This document shows positions 1 through 11,204 of a DNA stretch of 64,000 nucleotides, piece by piece. The notes below the pieces were generated by a model. The model saw only the letters and a program-made list of their open reading frames with translations. It did no database searches and had not been told where the DNA came from. The number at the start of each line of letters is the position of its first letter. The stretch's first letter is position 1. Source of the stretch: Poa pratensis (taxonomy: Eukaryota; Streptophyta; Magnoliopsida; Poales; Poaceae); the NCBI GenBank assembly GCA_947311845.1, contig CAMZMU010000048.1, positions 20,078,693-20,142,692 on the forward strand. The letters are read 5' to 3'. Both the position numbers and the translations under genes were made by a program.

Positions 1-54
1 TCAAAGCTCGGTTCATCTAAAGAGGCAGTACCACCTGGAGTAGCCCTGAATCAC

Positions 55-1599
55 TTGAGAACTCCTTCAATCAAACCTTCTCCTGAATCCGAATCTATTT
101 TCATCCCGGCGGAGCAAGAGTCCGGACCTGTTCCAATGGAGGTAGACGTCGGATGCGTCTGGTCGGACCCGGGGACTGCGTGGCAGAACTCGGGGACTGC
201 GCACCGAACCTCGGGGACTGCTCGTCAAGACTCGGGGACTGGTCGCAGGATGGTGGAGGAAATAATGGAGGAGATTATGGTGGCCGAACCAATGGAGGTG
301 GACGAGAAACTTTTTCCTTTGCACCCAGTGCCGGAGTGGGCGGAGCAGATCATGAAGTTCATAACAGAGGGAAGCTTGCCAAGTGACACAACCGAGGCTA
401 GGAGAATCCAAAGGAGGGCAAAGGCGTACACCATCATCAACAAGGAGCTCTATAAAAGAAGCGTAACCGAGGTGTTGCAACGGTGTGTCGAGCCAGCTGA
501 AGGCAAGGAGATGCTTTTGGAGATCCACCAAGGAGAGTGTGGTCATCATTGCAGCACAAGAGCTCTGGTGGCCAAGGTGTTCGCATGGGTTCTATTGGCC
601 CACTGCTCTTGCTGATGCAGAGGACATAGTCCGGAGATGTGAAGGATGCCAAAGGTTTGCCAAGCAAACGCATATGCCAGCCTCGGCGCTCAAAACAATT
701 CCTATCACTTGGCCGTTTGCGGTATGGTGTTTGGATATGGTGGGAGAGTTCAAACCAGCCCGAGGTAACATGACGCACATACTGGTGATGGTGGACAAGT
801 TCACCAAGTGGATCGAGGTGAAACCAATCCGGAAGTTGGATGGTCATTCAGCAGTGACTTTCTTGAAGGAGATCATTCTGCGATATGGGTACCCCCATAG
901 CATTATCTCGGACAACGGCACAACTTTGCTGTTGGAGAATTTGCTCGGTTTTGCATGGACAAGGGAATCCGGCTGGACATAGCCTCGGTGGCACATCCGG
1001 AGTCTAATGGACAAGTGGAAAGATCAAATGCTCTAGTGTTGGCCGGCATCAAGGCTCGGCTCATTGAACCACTGCTGAAAACGCCGGGGTGTTGGATAGA
1101 TGAGATACCAGCAGTACTGTGGGGTCTAAGGACCACGCCAAATCGATCAACTGGCTATACGCCATTTTTTATGGTCTATGGGGCAGAAGCTATGCTACCC
1201 ACTGACATCGAATATGATGCGCCCAGAGTGGCAATGTACACTGAAGCCGAGGCAAAAGAGGCTCGGGAGGATGCAGTAGATCTGCTTGAGGAAGCTAGAG
1301 AATTGGCCTCATCTCGGTCAGCAATATACCAACAAGGTCTCCGACGTTATCATAGCCGGAATGTCAACCCTCGTGTGTTTCACGAGGGAGATTTGGTGCT
1401 GAGGCTGGTGCAGCGCAAGAAAGGTCGGCACAAGTTGTCACCTCCATGGGAGGGACCGTTCATTGTGAGCCGAGCTCTGCTCAATGATTCGTACTATCTT
1501 ATAGATGCGCAGGAACCAAGGAAAGATGGGCTGGACAACCCCGGATCAGAGGTCAAGCGACCATGGAATGTAGCTCTACTCCGACCTTTCTACTCATGA
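55..1599 (+). pseudogene. gypsy pol C-terminal part (integrase), frameshifted
   Basis: This is the integrase end of the polyprotein. The first part (55-about 575) is the acidic linker and the zinc-binding HHCC region, with the CGHH motif near 540. The core domain follows in another frame (about 575-930): the first catalytic Asp is in LDMVGEF and the second in SDNGT. The reading frame then returns to the first one (about 930-1599), with the third catalytic residue in the SNGQVERSN context and a C-terminal chromatin/DNA-binding tail that ends at 1599. Two single-base losses, near 580 and near 920, move the frame out and back, so no intact protein can be made. This is a decayed transposon gene and not a host gene. 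Confidence 0.85.
165..245 (+). repeat. Short tandem repeats of CTCGGGGACT motif
   Basis: The 10-bp motif CTCGGGGACT (first copy CCCGGGGACT) occurs four times about 20 bp apart inside the pol linker region. It recurs near 1660, 1855, 2065, 3674, 3694 and 3783 in the same element, and a variant (TTCGGGGACT) lies directly before the 3' LTR at 7322-7331. Confidence 0.7.
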
Positions 1600-1689
1600 A
1601 GGGCGCAATGTATGTACCTCGGTTAATCCTTAATGAAATGTCGGCACTCCGAGGTTGAAGCTCGGGGACTGCCTCGCTCATGTGCTTGT

Positions 1690-2105
1690 GTTTTATTTCT
1701 GTTTGTCAATTTCGTTCATATGCCGAACTATTTTGAACCTCGTCTCAAACTTCAAGTAATGTATGCTGTGTAACTAATCTTGTGACTCGACTGACGAACG
1801 CCGAAATGGTAGTCAAGAGCAAAGATGAAAAAACGTGGGAAACATGAAAATGGACTCGGGGACTCGGTCCAAAAATATAGTTCGGCATGTGTCGTTTACT
1901 AACCCCTGTCTTTACCTTTCATTTATGTCGGATGATTTTGAAACACACCTCGGCATTTGCTAAGTACTGTATGCTATAAACAACAATCTTGTGACTCGAC
2001 TGTCGAACGCCAAAATGGTAGACAAGAGCAAAGAATGCCAAGTATAGTAAACACGAAAGTGAACTCGGGGACTCGTTCCAAAAGGGTTCGGCATAAATTT
2101 TAGAA
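1690..2105 (+). repeat. Two diverged tandem copies of a ~206-bp unit
   Basis: The stretch 1690-1895 and the stretch 1896-2105 align along their length. Each contains TTGTGACTCGACTG, a GAACGCC-AAATGGTAG block, a CAAGAGCAAAGA block, and an ACTCGGGGACTCG motif followed by TTCGGCAT. The repeats lie between the pol stop and the antisense gene. No coding function is seen. Confidence 0.7.
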
Positions 2106-2155
2106 AAGCATGGTTCGGATAGCAAGATAATAGTACTGGTAGCACGGCAAACTAC

Positions 2156-5100
2156 TTAAGGTCTATTACATCTGAACCCGGCATACCGGGAATTTAATGT
2201 TTTTCTTGAGACAAGTTCAGGCCTCGGAACCAGAGACCTCGGTCGCCGAAGTTGTGGTAGTGGGAATCTCGCTGGAAGAAGCCTCGGAGCCGAAGTCTCG
2301 GGAGGAGGAACCTCGGGCGCAGGAACAACCTTGGTCGCGGAAGCAACCTCGGTTGTTGGAGTGGATGCCGGGGTGTCCGTCACGTCGGGGGAGATCACCT
2401 CGGTGGCTACGGCTTTGCCGGACTTGCCCTTGGGGTTCGGAGGTTCGTCGAAGTTGAAGTCATCATCAGAATCTTCAGCCACCTCGGTTGTTTGGCCGGC
2501 CTTGCCCTTGGAGCTCTGAGGCTCGTCGAAATCAAATTCCTCGCCGTCAGAGCCTTCTTCACCAGTTCCTTCAGCAGCTTCTTCACCGGACTCTTCTTCC
2601 TCGTCCGAGCTCTCTTCATCCTCAGAATAGAGGCGCCCGTCATCGAAGGTCCGGGTGTTTGCATAACTAGCAAAGAGGTCGGCTGCTGCTTGGCGTTTCT
2701 CAATGCCATCAGGAGTGGTGTTCCAAGGAGAGCCCTTGCGCAGGGAGGTAACCGTGTGGATCTCGATAGATTCATACCAAGACAGCACGAACACCAGGGC
2801 CTTGTCCGCTCCAGCCCGAGCTGATGAGCATCTCCACTCCCGAAGTCTAGCCTCGGCTCCTTTTAGCTTCGTGGCGAGCTCGTCGATGCAAGTGGGAGTC
2901 TTAACCTTGGGCCAGAGGGCACGATGGACCTGGATGGCAGCATCTACCAGTTTAGTTCCAATGGCCCTGAGCGGCCTGATCCGAGCATTAAGGGCGACGA
3001 GGTGGTCCTGGATATCCCAGCTTTCGCCGAGGGTTTCTGTCTCAGCCCTCTTTGCCCGAGCTGCTAGAACTTCTCGGACAGCTTTGTCCTTGGAGTGCTC
3101 AAAATGCTCTGAAGAAGACAAAAAGGCTGTCGCTGAATTAAGACATACGGTGGCACGGGGTGTAGGTCGGCGGAAAATAAGGAAAAGGAGAAAGGAAACT
3201 TACTATCCATTTGGTGATTAATCCGAGTGAGCTCGGACAACCAACTTTTCGATATAGCTCGGAGAGCGATCAGTTCGGTTTCGGCCGAGGTGGCGCGGTT
3301 CTCCAGGGTCTTGGCAATTTCTTTCTGCTGTTCGGCGGCCTGGTCTTTGACCTTCATAGCGTCCTCCACAGCAGCTTTGGCTTCATTAGCCCGGTTCAGC
3401 TCTTGTTGCAGCCGAGCTATTTCATCTTCGGCTGTCTTCAACTTGGAGGCATAATCTTTGTCGCTCTGCTCCTTTGCTGATAGAAGAGTCCGGTGAGACT
3501 TCTTCAGTGTGTTGTGATCCAGCAGGAGGTTCTTGAAGATTTTGGTCCGAGCATTGTTGCACTCCTGAAAAAATAGAGAGATCAGTTCGGCGGAAAGAGA
3601 TTTGACACGAATATTGAAGATTTACATTTCGAAGAAATCCGAGGTCTTTTTAGCACCCGAGGCCCAATTGAGTCCCGGGGACTCGGCATTGGCCTCGGGG
3701 ACTCAGCATTGGAGAAATGACAAGTTTTTGAGATTCAAGCCGAGCAATTTTAACTCGGTGGAGTGTCAATTGCTCAACCCGAATCTCGGGGACTGGGAAT
3801 AGTGTATGTTTGTCATTTGGTTTCAAAGGAAGAAAGAGAGTTGCGTAAAGAAACTTACCGATGCCTTCTTGCTGCAATCAAGGACCGCAGTCTGCATGTT
3901 GTAAATGGACTGGAGCACGGCGCTAGGTCCAGCTGGATGCTCAGAGGTCGGATTAGAGGAGACCTCGGCAGTGTCAGCCGAGTTCCAGTCCATGTCGTAA
4001 TGCTTCTCCGAGCCTAAGCTGTTCCCGCTCTTGGTCCGGAGTTGCCCGACCTCCCAGCTGCTGATGTTCGGCTGGATGGTAGCAGCAAAAAGAGCTCGGG
4101 AGGTGGCGACCTGAGAGCTCGAAGGCGCGGTCTTGGTCAAGGTGGACTTCGGCGCAGGGACATGCGGCACCAGTTGGGTGCTCGCAGCCTTGGGTCCCGG
4201 TGGCGGTGGCGGCATCGGAGTTTGCTGTGGCTGTTTGGGGGGCTCAACATTTGAGCTGAATCTTTCTGCTGCTGCTGAAGCTTTTGCTTCTGCAGTTGTT
4301 GTTGTTGTTGCTTCTTCTGCTGCTGTTGCTGCTGGTTGCGCGCAGCTTGAGACTTGGGGGAGAGCCGAGGCTCCAGCACGGTCTTAGCCGGAGTCTTGGC
4401 GCGATCTGTCTCCGCATCCTTCTGAGGACGCGGAGGAGTCTGATCTTGGCGGGAGCAGAGTGTCCCAGGCCTGAGTCAGAGCTCGGCGGTGGAAGTTCGG
4501 GGAGGCGACACGCCCGGGGAGGAGATGGTCCTCTCCGGGCTGTGGATATCAACGGACTGTTCTGGAGGAGAGGCTCTGGCGGGGCTGCCGAGGTTAACCT
4601 CGGCCTCGGTTGTCTTAGATTCAACCACTGGAGGCAGTGGTGAATGTATCGAGCTGTGGCTCTGTTTGATCTGCCGAGCCGGGCTAGACGAAAAAGAAAG
4701 ATTAAGTTAGAGTATAAAAAGCTTAACCTCGGAACAGCGTGAGAAGTAAAAAGGAGCAAGGTGACTTACGCATCTTCCTCCACGGGGCCTCGTTTCTTGT
4801 GCCTCGCCGAGGTCTTCTTGGCACGCTTGGCTTTGGGCGCTGCAGTCTCCGAGGTCTTAGAAGCCTCGGCATCCGAGGTACCGGGTCCTGAGCGCTTCCG
4901 GGAGGCTGCAGACGCTGGATGAAAGTTCTTATATGTCGGAGGAGCATAGGAAATTGGAATAACATTGATAGGTTCCAGAATTTGGCAATCGTCATCGTCA
5001 TCATCGGGCCAATCCTGGATGGACGATCGAACTGGTGGGCGGTGCGATGGGCAATCGCGAGTCTTACCCGAGGTGGCCTTGGGAATAGGGAGGTGATCCT

Positions 5101-6302
5101 CATGGTCCGGATCTTCAGCCTCGGCGGCGACCGGAATAGGCAGGTCGGGAGTCCACTCCTTAGAAGAAATGGGGCCATCCTCGACTTCCTGTCGAGTGAA
5201 CTTCTGCAGAGGTGGCGAAGTAAAACCGAGTTAGCACAAGAATCAATACAATGTCGGGGTGAAAATGAAACCGAGGAATATTATACGCCGGGTAAGGTAC
5301 ACTTACTTGAGCTGGAAGGTGATCTCGGTCATAGGGCTTGACACCCCATTTCCACTTATCGGGCATGGTGGTCTTGGCGATGGCCCGGATGCGCCTCTTT
5401 ACTTCGGAGTCGCTGAGTTCATGAGTGCTGTTCCGAGTGGGATCGTAGCGGCCACTCATGTGGCAGATCTTATGGGCCCGCGCTTGTAAGGGTTAACTCG
5501 GCGGGTGATCATGGTGCGCAAGATGTCATCTGCTCCCCAACTTTCTCCTGGAGTGACATCATGGTTTGATGAATCAGTAACACCTCGGGGCGTCATCGGC
5601 TCGTAATCCCAGTTGAGTTGGGCAGTGGGGGTCCGATGGTGAACTCCGGCAAGTTGATGAGGTCTTCGGTGCCCGGGTTCTTCACATAGAAGAAGGAGCG
5701 TTGCCATTTCGGCAGGAGTCCAGGCCCTGAATCCGAGGAAACTCAGAGGATCGCCGAGGCGAAATCGAGGCCGCCCCGCAAGCGGTCATCTCCTTGTCCA
5801 CGACCTTCTTGTTCGGGACACTTTGTTTCTTGAGCTGGAAGTACTTGGCCCATGACTCGATGCTAGGCCATAATCCGAGGTAACCCTCGGAAAAAGTTGC
5901 GTAGGCCGAGAGTTGGAGGATGGCATTGGCGGGCAAGTGGTGTGGTTGTAGCCCAAAGGTGTCCAAGAAGTCCCGGAAGAATTTCCCGGCCGGGAGTCCG
6001 AAACCACGTTCGAAGTGATCCAGGAAGACGACCCGCTCCCCGGATTCCACGTCGGGTTCGATATCTTCTTTCTTCGGAACCCGGCAGATGAGATTGGCCG
6101 GGATCCGCCGTGAATCTCGGAGCCACTTAATGTCGGCCTCCGTGACATCGGATCCCTCCCAGCTACCTCGTTCTCCAGGTGCTCCTTCCTCGGCGTGATC
6201 CGGGCAGAAGACATGTGGACGCTTTCCTGCAGAAGAGGGAGGTTCAACCGGGGTAAGTACCTCGGACAATTCAGGATAGCCGGGGTAAATACCTCGGATC
6301 AT
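2156..6302 (-). CDS. Antisense gene of the gypsy element (Transposase_28-like), multi-exon, probably degenerate
   Basis: A reverse-strand gene lies between pol and the 3' LTR. The N-terminal segment (6302-5682) contains a region with VVFLDHFERGFGLP and FGLQPHHL followed by NAILQLSAY and EGYLG. These are hallmarks of the plant 'putative gypsy type transposon' (Transposase_28) domain. It continues through 5707-5456, 5459-5160 and 5178-4723, then a Gln-rich and Pro-rich stretch (4400-3820), a coiled-coil-like segment (3441-3064) and a very acidic tail (3121-2156). The reading frame changes between segments, as expected for introns, but I could not define every splice site. The family's function is unknown; it is widespread in grass gypsy elements. 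Single exon limits are uncertain. Confidence 0.65.
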
Positions 6303-6489
6303 TCGGGATAGCCGGGCTAAAGGATTTAGGCGGGAAACACGTTTCTACCACTGCGAGATACTAGCAAAGATCTACCGATGAGCTAAAAAGGAAAGTAAAT
6401 TCGAGTTCAAGGGGCAAAACTAAGAGGATAGTGCTATGGATGTATCTAAAACGAGTCTAGATGAGATCTAAAAGTGCTAAAAGAATGCG

Positions 6490-6553
6490 AGAGTGGATCA
6501 TCGAGTTCATCAAGTTCATCGGATTCATCAAGGTCATCGAGTTCATCGTTAAG
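6490..6553 (+). repeat. 9-bp microrepeat (GTTCATCGA-like)
   Basis: About seven imperfect copies of a 9-bp unit (GTTCATCGA, GTTCATCAA, ATTCATCAA and similar) are seen. They fall in the putative leader or first exon of the antisense gene and give a run of acidic Asp/Glu codons on the minus strand. Confidence 0.65.
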
Positions 6554-6806
6554 GATGAACACGTTCATGGCATGGAGGGGAAACGAAGAACTCACCGGTG
6601 AAGAACTCGAAGATCGAGGCTTGATGGCGAGTCGATGGTGGCGCGAAGGATCGACGGCGGAGTGGCGGCGCAAGGCGCGGTGCGCGTTTCCGGCGAGAAG
6701 CTTCGAGACGGCGAGGTCGCAGCGGCGAGTGCTCGACGGCGGCGCTGGTTGCAGTGGAGGCGAAGCGGCGAGTGAAGGGGAAGAAGAGAAGTTCCCCCTG
6801 GGCCCC

Positions 6807-6814
6807 TATTTATA
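6807..6814 (-). promoter_or_regulatory. TATA box for the antisense gene
   Basis: On the minus strand the sequence reads GTTATAAATAGGGGC. The perfect TATAAATA lies about 500 bp upstream of the Transposase_28 segment and is followed by a C/T-rich leader-like stretch. This suggests that the antisense gene has its own RNA polymerase II promoter, independent of the LTR. Confidence 0.55.
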
Positions 6815-7333
6815 ACCGCGTGCGGTAACTGCGCACTACCGCGCGGTTACCGGGAGACGTGGGATCGTGTGCGGGCGAGGAGCGGTTGCGCGGTTTGTGG
6901 CCGCACGATCGGCCACATCGTGGGCACAGGATGGCAACCGCCAGCGCCGGATCTTCTGTGCTAGTCAGCGCGAAAACCGAGGGGTCGTGGGCGGTCAAAT
7001 TGGTCAAGCACTTGAGTGCGCATGTGCACTGTTTGGTGGGTCCGGCTGACGAAGGCGGCGTGTGGTCAGGACCTGTCTTTCAAAGGTCCGGATTTCGAGG
7101 TCCGGGCAGAGATTCTTCGCCACGTGCCTCGGAAAATCTAGGCAAGATTGTGCTGAGTCAAATAGCTCGGAAAGTCAGATTGCAGATCAACCTCGGATTA
7201 GATTATGGTCTGTGGGAAGTACCTCGGCAGAGCTATATTTGAGGTCGGATTTAGAGGTGGTGCCTTGTTTATTTTTGAACCTGCTACGGCCCTCCATCCG
7301 AGGTCGTAGGACCGCACCAGCTTCGGGGACTAA

Positions 7334-8480
7334 TGTCGGGGGGCCACCCCCGGGTAGGGTCAAGGCTTGGCATGAGTTGAGTTTAAAGAGGTGCCGAGGT
7401 ACGGAAAGGGCCGACCTGTTCGGGCCTGGGAGTGTCCGAGCTTCATCTTGACCTGGAGAATACAAAGGCCGACCTGTCTTGGCCCAGAGGGGTCCGAGGT
7501 ATCCCGTTGGCATGGGCCGAGGTTCATAATCCGAGCTATGATCAGCCGACCTAACTACCTCGGTGCCATGATTGGTATTGTGAGTGCAGGAGAAGTTATT
7601 TGAAGGAAGTAAGGTCCGACCTGGTCAGATCTTGAGCGCAAGACCCGAGGTAAGGAGCCCGACACATCCGTGCCGGGCTAACCAAGGCAAGAAGCCGTAG
7701 GTCGGGCAGGAGTCAATGCTCCTGTCACTTCCTACCTGTACTAGAGCGTCTGACACGCGCGGCGCCTGGCAGAGGCGTGCTCCGGATTCCACGGGGCTGC
7801 ATGCCTCTGACCGCTGACCACGCGAGATCTGGGAAAAGGCTACGAGGTAGCTTAGCCAGGCCACGTCCTGTCTCTGTCAGAGGAGACATGCTAGCTCTGT
7901 CGTTATGCAGCAGGAGATGGGCATGCATGTCTTGTCCCTGACAGGAGTACGATGATGACCAAAGCAGAGGCATGGCAACAGTGTTCAGCAAGGGGCACAA
8001 CGGTAACTCGGCTGGCCTATATAATGGGTTCAACCCCTCCTGTGTGGGGACGGACGAAGAGAGAGAGATATCAAGGAATCAAGAGAGAGAGGAACCTCGG
8101 AATCCCTGGAGACACCTCGGATCAAGCTCGGAGTTCCTTTTTCCTCCCTTATAGCTTCATCTTCTACCTCAAGTTCTCACCATTGTATCATCACACAGCT
8201 CGAGGAGCGGCTTGTACTTGTCACCTTGAGATATACACCAAGTAGGATAGTGCTGCAGTAGGGGTGTTACCTCCACAAGAGGGCCCCGAAGCAGGGTACA
8301 TCGTGGTGTGCTTTGTGTTCTTGGTTTCTTGGTTTCTAGTTCATGCTCTTGCGGTTTCTTGCGTGTTCTTGCTTGTGCACTTCTTGAGTGCATAAACCCT
8401 CCCCGGATTCCCCCAACGACCATTCGGCCCCATCTTAGCCATACCTATGGCATCTGCCGTGATCCCACCACGACCCCGAC
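7334..8480 (+). mobile_element. 3' LTR of the gypsy element (~1.15 kb)
   Basis: It starts TGTCGGGGGGCC directly after GGGGACTAA, in the polypurine-tract position. It ends in the inverted counterpart CCCCGAC near 8480; the usual final A is replaced by T or missing. The LTR carries many TCGGAG/CCGAGGT words also seen in the internal region. The right border is set by the inverted terminal match and is accurate to a few bases. Confidence 0.65.
8018..8026 (+). promoter_or_regulatory. TATA box in the gypsy LTR
   Basis: CTATATAATG lies within the LTR, about 685 bp from its start. The position fits the U3/R boundary and transcription toward the right. It is followed by a GGGTTCAACCCC stretch. Confidence 0.5.
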
Positions 8481-8921
8481 TTTTATCATGGCGATGGGCG
8501 GTGCGGCCGGCGTAAATGCGATGCGTGGGGAATCCGCAACGCCGGCCGCATGGCCTGGGGAGCCGTCGCGTCGCCTGGCATGCGTGTGTGCAGCGCACCG
8601 GCGTCCAGTCGCGTCGCGTTGGAAACCGCCGACGACCGCGCCATTAACGCGGCTACACCGGCCTCCCGCACGGCGCGATAAATGATGCCTGAACGTGCTG
8701 TGTTTATGACGGGCGGGCCACCCCTGTCAGAGCCCATGTCCGCCCCATGTCCGGCACCCCCCGAGAGGCCTTGGAGGCCCTCTCGGGGGTGGCGGACATG
8801 AATTTCCTCGGGACGAACCTTTGGGGGGGGGGGGGGGGGTGCCGCTGGTGGCGGTTTTTTTAGTCCGGACCCCCAATGGGCCTTTGGGGGGGTCATTTGG
8901 AGGCCCCTGGTGGAGATGCTC
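8481..8921. mobile_element. GC-rich DNA transposon remnant ending in TGGAGATGCTCT
   Basis: This very GC-rich block contains many CGCG words, G-runs at 8822-8839 and 8884-8890, and ends in GGTGGAGATGCTCT at 8908-8921. That terminal word (in inverse, AGAGCATCTCCA) is common at ends of small grass DNA transposons. The matching left end is not seen, presumably because the gypsy element inserted into it. A large hairpin sits at 8746-8800. No coding capacity. Confidence 0.45.
8746..8800. repeat. 25-bp-arm inverted repeat (hairpin)
   Basis: The left arm 8746-8770 and the right arm 8776-8800 pair almost completely around a TTGGA loop. Both outer ends read CATGTCCG/CGGACATG and the inner part CCCCCGAGAG/CTCTCGGGGG. 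One mismatch and one offset base are visible. Confidence 0.75.
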
Positions 8922-9075
8922 TCAGGCATTCCTATGCGCTATGGTTCCCGATTCAATGCCAGACATGTCCAAATGGTTGCTGCCACGGACGTACCGAGAG
9001 TGTCGCCGACTCTAAACTTCTCGCCGTCGGCCCCGGGGCTGTAGTCGATCCCGAGGGACCACCCGGAGGCCCTAC

Positions 9076-10224
9076 GCGAACTAAAAAAATGGGCCCTTGT
9101 AATAGTAGTATAGCAAATAAAAATCACATGCACATACGGAGTATATGTATGTATATCATTTAAGTAGCTATGTGCACTTAGGGGGGCATTGCCCCCCCCC
9201 CCCCCCAACAATTCTTTGGATAAAACCTTTAATATTTGGCAGTTATTGCTAGAAATCCCATGTATTTGACCCATTTATTCCCCTTCAACAAAGGAGAGGA
9301 GAACATTATGTCCTTTCTTAAAAAAACAAAATAAATGTTTTTAGCACCAATTTTACGATAAAGGAGCAAGCACCCTTAAATTTATTGGAGAAAATAGCAG
9401 AAATTACCATTCCCCGTGTCCTTTATTCCCTATCCGGCCATTTAAAAAAACATCGGGGGAGAAAATGCTAATAAACCACCGAATAGCTAGAAATCAAATA
9501 GTCAACAGGAAAATAATTCTATATCTATGAATTCAAGACCGAACAGCCAGGCTGGTAGTGCTTAGGGGACATATGAAACTCGTAGGAAGAGAATGAATAA
9601 ATAGTGAATAAAGAAATAGCAGAATACGACGATTTTATTTATTAGCATGTTGTTTGGGGGATAATGAAAGAGAAGAGAGTAAGTGATAAGAAATTATGAC
9701 CTCCTATGTGTGTGGTACAAAGTGAAGAATGATTCCAATTGGAGTGTGTGTTTTAGTTGTATTGATCGAACTGTGTGTGTCCGACTCGACTCATAAATAC
9801 TCGTTAGTAGACAAGCGTGCTCGACTCACTAACTTAACTTAACTTAATGAGATAGAAACACCAACTTGGTTCGACTCAATAAAGAGTCGAGTTGCTCAAT
9901 AAGCTTGATAAGATCGTTAAGAAATTTAAACAACACAATCAAATCATTGTGGGGCGAGAGTACAAAAAGGGTGTTTCATCGTCGATACCTCATAGGTAGA
10001 ATTTAAAGATTTTAATCCGAGTGCTCGTATATATTTGTGCTAGAGGTTTTTGGTTTTCTTCAGTGTTAAATAATCTATAAGCTATCGAGTAATTGCAACT
10101 CGATGAATTAAACACATTTCCTATTGAGCTAAGAATACCAACTCTGCTCAACTCATTAGTGACTAAGTTCGAGCCGACCTTTGGAGTACTCGATAAGATC
10201 ACGAGTTTCAAGCACTGCTCCGGA
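9076..10224. other. Unclassified AT-rich insertion splitting the phytocyanin copy
   Basis: About 1.1 kb of low-coding sequence with a C15 tract at 9194-9208 and GACTCGACTC-like words around 9780-9890. I see no ORF of interest, no clear terminal repeat and no target duplication. Together with the foldback element to its right it separates the two halves of the phytocyanin exon. Confidence 0.4.
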
Positions 10225-10400
10225 AATGAGCTTCTCCAACCTATATGGCGCACAACCCGTATCTCGGCCATCCAATTTCGCGATTGAACGGTCCAGATTT
10301 ACCGTTGAACGAGTTGAACATTCAACAACAAATCTCGTCCGTTCAATCACGGAAACGGATGGTCCGAGATACGGGTTGTGCGTCATATAAGTTAGAGAAA
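10225..10400. mobile_element. Foldback MITE with ~60-bp inverted arms
   Basis: The left arm (about 10229-10290) and the right arm (about 10336-10398) are inverted copies. Both contain GCACAACCCGTATCTCGG and GATTGAACGG. The whole element is about 170 bp, so it is nearly all terminal inverted repeat. The target duplication is unclear and the superfamily is not assigned. Confidence 0.65.
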
Positions 10401-10962
10401 ATTCGTTTTCAATATGCTCACCTCTATGTGCTCTGTTACTAAAATACCGTGATGGACCTTAAGTGACTATATTTTTTCTTATTGCAGGCCTTTATGCACT
10501 AATAGCTAACTACAGTTAGTTCACTATGTGTGGCATTGCTAATGAGATTTATAGTACACGAAACACAAACAAGTGCACATGGTCTGGGCCTCTAGACAAG
10601 CTGGGCGATGGGCCGTCGCCCTTGTTGCCCTGCCCCAGGGATGGCCTGACGTCGTGGCGAAGGCCGTCGCCGGGAGCAGAGCTGCCACGGCGACGACGGC
10701 CATCGCAACGAGGAGCGTGATCGCGCGAGAAGCCACCGGGAACAGGGTGGGGTGGTTTGAGGCCTGCGATATGTGCACTATATATCGTGTGGCGGCTGGG
10801 GACCGTGTTGCGCTTGCGTAGCTTGGTGGAGCCTCCCGGTGGCCTTGGCTAGTTTGGAACAGAGGAACAGGACAAGCAGCTCGCGGTACCATCAATGCAG
10901 CAGAGTTGTAGGCACCGCTTCAACAAGATACGTGTGGTTTTATGGCTGGATGAAATATAATA

Positions 10963-11199
10963 CACCCTCCATTTTTATATACAAGACCACTTCGTTTTTC
11001 GTGTCAAACTTTGACTTTTAATTTTGTTCAACAAAATACGAGTTATATTTTATAAAATATATATCACTGGAAAGTTCTGTTAAATGTGCATCCAATGACA
11101 TATATTTTGTGGTATATAACCATGATTTTGTTGGCAAAATTAATGATCGAAGTTTGTCCTAAAAATATGATGTGGCCTTGTATTCAAAGACGGAGGGAG
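10963..11199. mobile_element. Stowaway-type (Mariner) MITE, TA-flanked
   Basis: A 237-bp element with inverted ends: left CACCCTCCATTTTTATATAC, right (inverse) CTCCCTCCGTCTTTGAATAC. Both sides are flanked by TA (10961-10962 and 11200-11201), the Mariner target. A paralogous copy of the surrounding sequence near 20590 lacks it, which confirms the insertion. Confidence 0.85.
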
Positions 11200-11204
11200 T
11201 AGAG

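Larger units (their letters stand above)
1..8480 (+). mobile_element. Ty3/gypsy LTR retrotransposon, 3' portion with 3' LTR
   Basis: The window opens inside a Ty3/gypsy element. In order it shows the linker between RNase H and integrase, the integrase, a long spacer, an antisense gene, and a 3' LTR. Integrase placed before the LTR, together with a Transposase_28-like antisense ORF, matches the group of large grass gypsy elements that carry an extra reverse-strand gene (Grande and RIRE2 are the examples I know). The 5' LTR, gag, protease and RT lie outside the window, so the target site duplication cannot be tested. Two frameshifts in the integrase make this copy defective. Confidence 0.85.
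8935..10930 (-). pseudogene. Phytocyanin pseudogene, exon 1 split by a ~1.6-kb insertion
   Basis: Two pieces of one minus-strand phytocyanin first exon are present. The 5' piece (about 10930-10645) has the TATA-like GATATATAG, the leader and a signal-peptide segment reading ASRAITLL and ALLPATA, but the expected ATG is GTG. The 3' piece (about 9070-8935) reads GWSLGIDYSPGADG, then FRVGDTL, and then the intron start GTACGTCCGTGG, which is nearly identical to the intron of the copy at 15.2 kb. Between them lies unrelated DNA (about 9076-10645). Exon 2 is absent. The layout is that of a dead paralogue of the plantacyanin-like genes at 15.2 and 20.8 kb, in inverted orientation. Confidence 0.8.

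Noticed and set aside
5682..6302. Antisense ORF considered as an independent host gene
   Set aside because: The Transposase_28-like motifs and the position between integrase and LTR place it inside the retrotransposon.
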